Source: Acidobacteriaceae bacterium
GTDB taxonomy: Bacteria; Acidobacteriota; Terriglobia; Terriglobales; SbA1
Length of the DNA: 5,144 nt
Assembly (NCBI GenBank): GCA_003136335.1
Contig: PLEA01000445.1
Coordinates: forward strand, 6,835-11,978
Reading direction: 5' to 3'
The notes beneath the pieces were generated by a model, which was given only the letters and a program-made list of their open reading frames with translations, was not told the origin of the DNA and did not search any database. Positions 1 through 4,631 of the stretch are shown in pieces. A program made the translations under genes and the position numbers. Positions within the stretch are counted from its first letter, which is position 1. Each line of letters opens with the position of its first letter.

Positions 1-431
1 GGGGAAGAGTCGGCGAGCATCTTCAGCAGCGTTTCGTGAAAGCTCGCGCCCGAGGTGTCCTGCCCCATGACCCAGGCGTCGGTGTTGCGGACTTCTTCTA
101 CCGGATCATTCGCCAGGCGGATCAGGTCTGGATACCACTGCTTTAGAGCCGCATCTCCGTGGGACATGCGCTCTCCCGTCTGTACCAGAGCATGCTGGAT
201 ATGGCGCGGCTTCTTGTCGTCGTGGAGATATTCGGTTAACTGCTGGTCGGAAAGGTGGCGCCCAAACCATGTGTTCCACCAGAACAGAAACGGCATGAGC
301 ACAATCAGCCAGCCGGTAGTAAAGAACAGAATTTTCTGCGTGCGCGACATGCTGCGTTTGGACTTGAGCTCTGCTACGGCAGGGCCATCCGGATCAGCTT
401 GCGGCGCGGAAGCTTGTGGGGGAATGGGCAT
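1..431 (-). CDS. Membrane-anchored HEAT-repeat-like protein (3' end outside window)
   Basis: The minus-strand frame opens with ATG at 431 and stays open to the window edge, giving 143 complete residues with no stop reached. Residues 1-27 are a Pro/Ala-rich, probably cytoplasmic leader. Residues 33-53 (KILFFTTGWLIVLMPFLFWW) form one strong hydrophobic helix. From about residue 63 come amphipathic helix pairs (QLTEYLHDD, RHIQHALVQTGERM, ALKQWYPDLIRLANDP, VEEVRNTDAWVMG) with the spacing and the 'hydrophobic-ND/P-VEEVR' turn typical of HEAT-like repeats. HEAT repeats are usually protein-binding scaffolds, so an anchored adaptor role is inferred. No catalytic residues are visible. An in-frame TAG lies 11 codons upstream, so ATG 431 is the first possible start. 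Its Shine-Dalgarno is poor, and ATG at 350 (Met28) is an alternative that would place the helix near the N-terminus. It starts 33 nt after the 88-residue gene and is probably co-transcribed with it. Confidence 0.75.
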   Translation of the reverse strand, partial: MPIPPQASAPQADPDGPAVAELKSKRSMSRTQKILFFTTGWLIVLMPFLFWWNTWFGRHLSDQQLTEYLHDDKKPRHIQHALVQTGERMSHGDAALKQWYPDLIRLANDPVEEVRNTDAWVMGQDTSGASFHETLLKMLADSS

Positions 432-464
432 GGAATCTTGGGAAGGAACTATAACAGAAGCCGC

Positions 465-731
465 CTACTCGACATCGGCGTCGAGCACGCGTTCCTGCTC
501 GAGGTAGTGCGACATGGCGTACTGCGCCAAAAGCGGCGTCTGGAGGCGGATTTCAGCGCCGATCCACTCACCTTTGGCATGGGGCGCGTCGGGCGGATGG
601 TTGCAACGCCCGCCGCTGCCGAACTGGGGGCCGAAGTCCGCGCTCTGAATCTGATCGAACTGGCGTACTTCGCGCCACGCGGCATCGCCGACGGTCCCGG
701 AAACGTCGATTTTTAGCTTTAAGACAGACAT
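465..731 (-). CDS. Small hypothetical protein, 88 aa, His/Cys-containing
   Basis: I do not recognise this family. The product starts MSVLKLKIDV at ATG 731 and ends LDADVE. It is soluble, with no signal peptide or membrane helix, and is mildly acidic. Its single Cys sits in a short His-rich loop, CNHPPDAPH (about residues 43-51), which could bind metal but matches no motif I can name. The codons show strong G/C preference at the third position, which supports real coding. A GGGGA at 741-745 lies 9 nt before the ATG and serves as a plausible Shine-Dalgarno. The frame is open further upstream to an ATG at 806, but that extension would translate the intergenic repeat element (PAPERSRR-type sequence), so the shorter start was chosen. 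The next gene follows after 33 nt, suggesting joint expression with the HEAT-like protein. Confidence 0.6.
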   Translation of the reverse strand: MSVLKLKIDVSGTVGDAAWREVRQFDQIQSADFGPQFGSGGRCNHPPDAPHAKGEWIGAEIRLQTPLLAQYAMSHYLEQERVLDADVE

Positions 732-740
732 AAAATCAAT

Positions 741-745
741 TCCCC
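741..745 (-). promoter_or_regulatory. Candidate ribosome binding site for the 88-aa gene
   Basis: The minus strand reads GGGGA, 9 nt upstream of ATG 731. It abuts and partly overlaps the outer arm of the intergenic inverted repeat (744-752), so folding of that element could affect access to this site. That effect is inference. Confidence 0.4.
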
Positions 746-876
746 ACAGAGATACCCTTCGGCTTCGCTCAGGGGCAGGCTCCGACACAGAGAAAACCAA
801 AATCAATGCTTCCTGAGCTTTGCGCTCGCTTTTTTCTGAAGTTCTATGTTTTCTCTGTGACTCTGTGTCTCTGTGG
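744..876. repeat. Nested inverted-repeat element with three CTCTGTG octamer units
   Basis: An intergenic element lies between the DUF420 gene and the 88-aa gene. The inner arms are 12 nt and perfectly complementary (CACAGAGAAAAC at 786-797 against GTTTTCTCTGTG at 848-859). The outer arms are 9 nt (CCACAGAGA at 744-752 against TCTCTGTGG at 868-876). The right side carries three CTCTGTG words at an exact 8-nt period (853, 861, 869), and the left side carries two inverted copies (745-751, 786-792). A further word at 755-774 (CCCTTCGGCTTCGCTCAGGG) lies between the left arms and resembles motifs I recall as dispersed in acidobacterial and other environmental genomes. No transposase is present, so this looks like a small non-autonomous or REP/MITE-like repeat. 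It could also act as an mRNA hairpin ending or stabilising the upstream transcript, but no U-run follows it in the direction of transcription. Confidence 0.65.
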
Positions 877-894
877 TGGTTAGTTCCTTAGCGC

Positions 895-1329
895 CTAGCT
901 GTGCGGGAACCATTGGTAGAGCATGAAATACACGATCACGCCTGTAATTGAAACATACATCCACAGCGGCCAGGTCCAGCGCGCGATGGCGCGATGCTTG
1001 GCATAGCGCGCCTTCAGTCCGCGACTTAACGTGATAATTGCCAGAGGAACTATGACAATGGCCAATGTGACATGTGAAATCAGAATCGTAAAATAAACTG
1101 GCCGCGCCCATCCCTCGCCTAGAAATCGAATATTTCCGACTTTGTAGTGGAAGAACAGGTAGCATCCCAGAAACAGCGCCGACGCAATCATGGCAGTAAT
1201 CATGCACGCGCGATGAGCTGCGACGAGGCCGCGTGCAATCAGGACGCGTCCGGTGAGCAGCAGCACCGCGCTGGTTCCGTTCAGGGTTGCGTTGAGGGCA
1301 GGGAAGAAGGCGTATTGTTCGGCGATCAC
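895..1329 (-). CDS. DUF420 family four-helix membrane protein
   Basis: The product is a 144-residue integral membrane protein with four predicted helices at about 10-31, 43-61, 78-100 and 119-139. It matches the DUF420 (YozB-like) pattern as I know it: LNATLNG near the N-terminus, an AHR at the end of helix 1, H61 at the end of helix 2, LISHVTLA (H86) in helix 3, KHRAIARWTWPLWMYVS before and into helix 4, and a Tyr/Phe-rich C-terminus. The four spaced histidines (39, 61, 86, 112) are candidate metal or heme ligands, which is inference. Members in Firmicutes have, as I recall, been linked to aa3 oxidase function, which fits heme A synthase nearby. The start is GTG 1329, overlapping the permease stop as GTGA, with GAGG at 1338-1341 positioned 8 nt upstream. 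The frame is open for about 900 nt further upstream, but that is the shadow of the permease. Confidence 0.85.
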   Translation of the reverse strand: MIAEQYAFFPALNATLNGTSAVLLLTGRVLIARGLVAAHRACMITAMIASALFLGCYLFFHYKVGNIRFLGEGWARPVYFTILISHVTLAIVIVPLAIITLSRGLKARYAKHRAIARWTWPLWMYVSITGVIVYFMLYQWFPHS

Positions 1330-2156
1330 GCGGCGGGCCTCGTGGTACGACGGTTCGCCATCAGCAACGCCACTCCGAACATGACCAGCGAAAACAGGGC
1401 GAGCGTTGCCATCGCCGAGGATAGCGGAAAGCTGGTCTCCGCACCGGGATACAAAAGACCGCGTAACGCCGCGACGCCATACGTCAGCGGATTCAATCGC
1501 ATCACTACCTGAATCCATTTTGAGGCGCCCGTAATAGGAAACAGAGCGCCTGATACCAGCCACAACGGAATCAAAAAGAGGTTCACAATTCCGTGGAAGG
1601 CCTGCGAGGAATCCATGGGCCAGGCGATCGCGAAGCCGAGGGCGGTCAGGGAAAACGAAACCAGAAACACCACAACTGCGACCAGCAGGACCGGCAACGG
1701 TTGCAGATGAACGCCGGCGAACGGCGCGAAGATCAGAAAGATCATGCCTTGGACTGCCGAAAGGGTCGTCCCGCCCATCACTTTGCCGAGCACGATCGCC
1801 GAGCGCGGCACTGGCGCGACCAGCACGGAAAGCAGAAAGCCTTCCTTGCGGTCTTCGATCACCGACATCATGGTGAAGATGGAAGTGAAGAGCACGATCA
1901 TGATCAGCGCCCCGGGATAGAAATAATCCAGGTAATGCTGCTGGCGGGGGCCGCCGCCAGAGCGGAACGAGGTACCGAATCCGGAGCCGATGACCAGCCA
2001 GAACACTAGCGGCGAGGCCAGTACGCCCACTACACGGGTAGGTTGGCGATAGAAGCGCACGATTTCGCGCCACCAGAGAGTGAATGCTGGCAGTATCACG
2101 CCGGCAGAAGCTGGACTGCCCATCGGCCGCGCTAAAGTTGTTGCCTGAGTTGCCAT
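1326..2156 (-). CDS. ABC-2 family transporter permease (DrrB/NodJ-like)
   Basis: This 276-residue membrane subunit of an ABC exporter has about six hydrophobic segments (roughly 42-60, 80-99, 120-145, 153-178, 188-206, 246-268). Family hallmarks are the N-terminal amphipathic segment (FTLWWREIVRFYRQPTRV), the cytoplasmic loop IEDRKEGFLLSVLVAPVPR (100-118), which matches the E-x-R-x-x-G...L...P motif that couples to the ATPase, and the late NPLTYGVAALRGLL (222-235). Length is normal for ABC-2 permeases. Two copies would be expected to assemble with two copies of the ATPase encoded just upstream. The substrate cannot be read from the sequence: this family exports drugs, polysaccharides and lipids, and the related NosY works in copper-enzyme maturation. 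ATG 2156 lies 18 nt after the 84-aa gene's stop, with only a weak Shine-Dalgarno (GAG), consistent with coupled translation. The stop overlaps the DUF420 start. Confidence 0.93.
   Translation of the reverse strand: MATQATTLARPMGSPASAGVILPAFTLWWREIVRFYRQPTRVVGVLASPLVFWLVIGSGFGTSFRSGGGPRQQHYLDYFYPGALIMIVLFTSIFTMMSVIEDRKEGFLLSVLVAPVPRSAIVLGKVMGGTTLSAVQGMIFLIFAPFAGVHLQPLPVLLVAVVVFLVSFSLTALGFAIAWPMDSSQAFHGIVNLFLIPLWLVSGALFPITGASKWIQVVMRLNPLTYGVAALRGLLYPGAETSFPLSSAMATLALFSLVMFGVALLMANRRTTRPAA
1338..1341 (-). promoter_or_regulatory. Ribosome binding site deciding the DUF420 GTG start
   Basis: GAGG on the minus strand, 8 nt before GTG 1329 and inside the last codons of the permease. Together with the 4-nt GTGA overlap it selects this start over the many upstream in-frame codons. 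Confidence 0.6.
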
Positions 2157-2174
2157 TTCTTAACTCGATTTCAT

Positions 2175-2429
2175 CTAACTCGCTTTTGCGGCGGGAGTTT
2201 TGGCAGGCGGAGTTTTCTTTTTGCCAATCCATCCGCGGTCACGCATTTCCCAATACGCATTCAACAGGAAGCATGCCGATAGCGTGAGCAGAATGAGGGT
2301 CATAAAAAGGCCGTCGATCGTGACTGAAAATGGCGAGAGCACGATCATCCCACTCGCGAAGATCCATACCACGCCCGCCAGTGACACCACACCGAGCACC
2401 AGAGAAAGCACCAGGATTATTGGACGCAA
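2175..2429 (-). CDS. Small two-helix membrane protein between ATPase and permease, 84 aa
   Basis: I do not recognise the family. The start is TTG 2429, one base beyond the ATPase stop, preceded by a perfect AGGAGG (2434-2439) at 4-nt spacing. The product begins MRPIILVLSLVLG. It has two hydrophobic helices (about 4-26 and 37-57) joined by a short loop (GMIVLSPFSVTIDG), then an aromatic/charged juxtamembrane stretch (NAYWEMRDRGW) and a basic Lys/Pro/Ala-rich tail (GKKKTPPAKTPAAKAS). The positive tail predicts that both ends are cytoplasmic. The frame is open upstream to an ATG at 2582, but that part overlaps the ATPase gene, and the Shine-Dalgarno position argues for TTG 2429. Its place between the two transporter subunits suggests an accessory subunit of that transporter, which is inferred from context alone. 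Confidence 0.78.
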   Translation of the reverse strand: MRPIILVLSLVLGVVSLAGVVWIFASGMIVLSPFSVTIDGLFMTLILLTLSACFLLNAYWEMRDRGWIGKKKTPPAKTPAAKAS

Positions 2430-2430
2430 G

Positions 2431-3456
2431 CTACCTCCTCTTCTTCTTTTTCTTTTCTTCGAAACTTGCTTCGCGCTCTTCACTCCAGAACTTGTGGCCC
2501 GTGCGGTGGATGAACACATCCTCCAACGCGGGTTTGCTGACGGAAATTGCCTGAATCTCACCGGGGAACGCTTCGACCACATCGGGAACGAAGCGGTGGC
2601 CGCCCTCGCGCTCGATGCGCACCTGATTACCCAGTACGGTCGTTTCTACCTGGAAGCGCGTGCGAATGTGTTCGGCCAGCAAAGCCGCGTCGTGCGCGGC
2701 ATCCAGCATAATGATGTCGCCACCGATTTCGCTTTTTAGTTCTGCCGGCGTGCCCAGTGCGACCAGATCGCCCTCGTTCAAAATGGCCAGCCGGTCGCAG
2801 CGCTCGGCCTCTTCCATCAGGTGGGTCGTCACCAGCACGGAGACATGTTCCTCATCGCGCAGCATCTGCAGATATTGCCACAAATCGCGGCGCGCGCCCG
2901 GATCGAGTCCCGTCGTCGGCTCATCCAGCAGCAATATTCCCGGGTGATGCAGCAATCCCTTCGCCAATTCGATTCGACGTTGCATTCCGCCGGAGAATGT
3001 CTCCACCCGTTCTTTGGCGCGGTCGGCCAGACCTACGCGGGTCAGGATCTCTCCCACACGCTTTTTGAGCGTTGCTCCGCGCAGACCGTAGAGGTGCCCC
3101 TGGTGCCACAGGTTTTCGTACGCGGTCAACTTTCCGTCAACACTCTGCGCCTGAAATACCACGCCGATCTGCCGTCGGAGACTCGCCGCATCCTGGGCTG
3201 CGTCGCATCCCATAACCACTGCCCGGCCCGCCGTCGGAATCATGAGCGTTGAGAGAATGCGGAAGAGCGTGGTCTTGCCGCTGCCATTTGGACCGAGCAG
3301 GCCAAACAACTCCGCTGGGCGCACGTCGAATGAAACTCCATTCAACGCCGTGCGGCTCTCATAGCGATGGACCAGATTTTCTACGGAAATTACGGGCGCG
3401 GCGGTGTGCTCAGGTTCGGGACCGGCATCGGCGAGTGCAGAGACTTTCGAGACCAA
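2431..3456 (-). CDS. ABC transporter ATP-binding protein (DrrA/CcmA/NodI type)
   Basis: This 341-residue cytoplasmic ATPase would power the ABC-2 permease encoded two genes downstream. All nucleotide-binding motifs are intact: Walker A GPNGSGKT (55-62), Q-loop Gln102, signature FSGGMQ (154-159), Walker B ILLLDEP (174-180), D-loop GLD (183-185) and switch His212 in TTHLMEEAE. After about residue 245 comes the C-terminal domain typical of DrrA-like ATPases, closing with LEDVFIHRTG (311-320). The final EEKKKKKRR tail is unusual and highly basic. The start is TTG 3456, read as Met, with GGAG at 3464-3467 positioned 7 nt upstream. An in-frame TAA lies about ten codons further up, and no good internal start occurs before Walker A. 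The N-terminal 20 residues are low-complexity. The 119-nt gap from heme A synthase leaves it open whether the transporter has its own promoter. Confidence 0.95.
   Translation of the reverse strand: MVSKVSALADAGPEPEHTAAPVISVENLVHRYESRTALNGVSFDVRPAELFGLLGPNGSGKTTLFRILSTLMIPTAGRAVVMGCDAAQDAASLRRQIGVVFQAQSVDGKLTAYENLWHQGHLYGLRGATLKKRVGEILTRVGLADRAKERVETFSGGMQRRIELAKGLLHHPGILLLDEPTTGLDPGARRDLWQYLQMLRDEEHVSVLVTTHLMEEAERCDRLAILNEGDLVALGTPAELKSEIGGDIIMLDAAHDAALLAEHIRTRFQVETTVLGNQVRIEREGGHRFVPDVVEAFPGEIQAISVSKPALEDVFIHRTGHKFWSEEREASFEEKKKKKRR
2434..2439 (-). promoter_or_regulatory. AGGAGG ribosome binding site embedded in the ATPase's last codons
   Basis: A perfect AGGAGG on the minus strand is formed by the two terminal Arg codons of the ATPase and is followed at once by its TAG stop. 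It lies 4 nt before TTG 2429 and decides that start. The arrangement should make ribosomes finishing the ATPase reinitiate on the small membrane protein. Confidence 0.8.
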
Positions 3457-3575
3457 AAGAATACTCCGGGGACTGCAACCAGTTTACGACATCTCGTCGA
3501 ATGTCAGGACTGGCAACAGCCCTGCAAAGATTTGCGCACGGAGGTGAGGTCTTGCTCAGAGCGGGTTCGCATGGT
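3457..3575. other. 119-nt gap between heme A synthase and ABC ATPase
   Basis: Apart from the ATPase ribosome binding site I see no gene, strong hairpin or T-run here. An ATG at 3572 opens a 22-codon frame to a TGA at 3504, without supporting evidence. No clear sigma-70-like promoter could be picked out, so whether the two flanking genes share a transcript is undecided. Confidence 0.5.
3464..3467 (-). promoter_or_regulatory. Ribosome binding site supporting the ATPase TTG start
   Basis: GGAG on the minus strand, 7 nt before TTG 3456. An in-frame TAA shortly upstream, with no ATG or GTG between it and the TTG, makes this the only credible start for the ATPase. Confidence 0.65.
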
Positions 3576-4568
3576 TCAAGCGGTCGAAGGATCCTGTTGC
3601 GCCTGTGGCAATCTTTCTTCGAAGGCGACCGGAACATGCCTCCACACCTGGATCGCCAGGATCACGGTCGTAGCTAGCAAAAGTGCTCCCACCGCGACGT
3701 GAGCCACGGTGGAGATTACCATGGGAAGTTCGGGCTGCACCGCGTTCCTACCCCACGCCACCCGCGTCAGAAACGCAGTAAAGCCCAGGCACAGCTGCGC
3801 AATGACTAGCGACAGCATCATGATCGCCGGCCGACGAACTGCTTCGATCTGCGAATAGACTGTGAGCGCCCGCACCGCCGTCCACGCCAGCACAAACGAT
3901 ACCACGACGGCGTGCACGACGTGTGGCCACCAGCTTAAACCGTGGTGACGGAACATGGCCCCCAGAATTAACTGGACGTACAACACGAAAATGGAGAGAA
4001 GGGTTAATGTGAATAGGCTTGGGCGCCGCTGATCGAACTCAACTTGAGGCTGCTCTTCTACCCACTTCTTGCCAGTGAATAACGCTATCGCCACGGCAAT
4101 GCAAAAAAACGTTTGCGCCAGCGCGGCATGCGCCGACGACACCGCCGGGGGCAGGTAGAACAGGACCGTGATGCCGCCCAAAATCCCCTGAGCAATCACC
4201 GTACCCAGCGCGGCAAAGCCCAAAACCCGCATCCAACGCCGCTTTTCCACGCGCCACGTCCGGACTGCGAGGAGGATCGTCAGAAGTCCTGCCCCTTGCG
4301 CGATCATGCGGTGGGTGTGTTCGAATTTCACCCCGCCCACGAGTTTCGGAATTTTGTACCAGGAACCGAACGAGGTTGGCCAGTCCGGAACCGAGAGGCC
4401 AGCGTCATTACTGGTAACCAGCGCGCCCGCAATGATCAGGAGAAAAGTCCAGCAGGCAAGAACGACAGCGAGCCGGTGATGCCCGCGATTGTACGATGTC
4501 GCGATGGCTTTCAGAGCAGTGCCCCTTGGGTCAGTGGGTTCAAGAGAGAGGGGCGGAGCAGGTCGCAC
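3576..4568 (-). CDS. ctaA: Heme A synthase (CtaA/COX15 family)
   Basis: This inner-membrane enzyme converts heme O to heme A, the cofactor of aa3/caa3-type cytochrome c oxidases, by oxidising the C8 methyl to a formyl group. The 330 residues carry eight helices (about 33-53, 88-103, 114-135, 143-165, 187-206, 217-236, 248-267, 285-306) in two four-helix halves. Hallmarks are SNDAGLSVPDWPTSFG after helix 1, FEHTHR with Glu83 and His86 (spaced like the essential Glu and His of Bacillus CtaA), SSAHAALAQ (His147), WWPHVVHA (His216/His219) and STVAHVAVG (His290), giving the expected heme-ligand set. The loop cysteine pair of Bacillus-type CtaA is absent, so this belongs to a Cys-less class. The start is GTG 4568 with only a weak GCAGG 11 nt upstream; no ATG is available before helix 1. 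It follows the cupredoxin-like gene after 63 nt. Confidence 0.94.
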   Translation of the reverse strand: MRPAPPLSLEPTDPRGTALKAIATSYNRGHHRLAVVLACWTFLLIIAGALVTSNDAGLSVPDWPTSFGSWYKIPKLVGGVKFEHTHRMIAQGAGLLTILLAVRTWRVEKRRWMRVLGFAALGTVIAQGILGGITVLFYLPPAVSSAHAALAQTFFCIAVAIALFTGKKWVEEQPQVEFDQRRPSLFTLTLLSIFVLYVQLILGAMFRHHGLSWWPHVVHAVVVSFVLAWTAVRALTVYSQIEAVRRPAIMMLSLVIAQLCLGFTAFLTRVAWGRNAVQPELPMVISTVAHVAVGALLLATTVILAIQVWRHVPVAFEERLPQAQQDPSTA

Positions 4569-4631
4569 GGTGAGCGCAACCTGCTCTGTCCAACCCGATA
4601 TTCTACCAAACCATCTATCGAAAGAGCGCGG
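4569..4631. other. Short spacer upstream of heme A synthase
   Basis: A 63-nt spacer follows the cupredoxin stop. It holds a weak GCAGG ribosome binding site and a TAGAAT that resembles a -10 hexamer but has no matching -35 at normal spacing. There is no hairpin with a T-run, so read-through from the cupredoxin gene into ctaA is likely. Confidence 0.4.

Larger units (their letters stand above)
732..894. other. Intergenic region between DUF420 gene and 88-aa gene
   Basis: This 163-nt gap is the longest non-coding stretch in the window. Nearly all of it is the nested inverted-repeat element, and the remaining bases hold only the putative ribosome binding site of the downstream gene. No convincing promoter hexamers were found. 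It is the most likely boundary between two transcription units. Confidence 0.6.

Noticed and set aside
255..716. Plus-strand open frame of 153 codons
   Set aside because: It lies antisense to two minus-strand genes with better codon pattern and recognisable features, and shows no domain of its own.
732..806. N-terminal extension of the 88-aa protein to ATG 806
   Set aside because: The added residues are a translation of the inverted-repeat element, and a better-placed ribosome binding site supports ATG 731.
811..837. GAGC/GCTC hairpin followed by a T-run on the plus strand, terminator-like
   Set aside because: The stem is only 4 bp, it lies inside the larger repeat, and no plus-strand gene precedes it.
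1593..2009. Plus-strand frame rich in His, Asp, Glu and Gln, superficially like a metal-binding protein
   Set aside because: This composition arises from reading the antisense of hydrophobic permease codons; no start signal supports it.
1330..2232. A long minus-strand open frame upstream of and continuous with the DUF420 frame, about 300 codons
   Set aside because: It overlaps the well-supported ABC-2 permease in another frame, its residues are Arg/Ser/Gly-rich without family features, and the GTGA junction with GAGG marks the true DUF420 start.
2200..2739. Plus-strand open frame of 179 codons
   Set aside because: It is antisense to the ABC ATPase C-terminus and the small membrane protein; its composition is that of a shadow frame.
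3504..3572. A 22-codon minus-strand mini-ORF in the gap after ctaA
   Set aside because: It has no ribosome binding site of note, no recognisable features, and a length expected by chance.
4595..4625. TAGAAT resembling a -10 promoter element upstream of ctaA
   Set aside because: No matching -35 hexamer at 16-18 nt spacing, so a promoter call is not supported.
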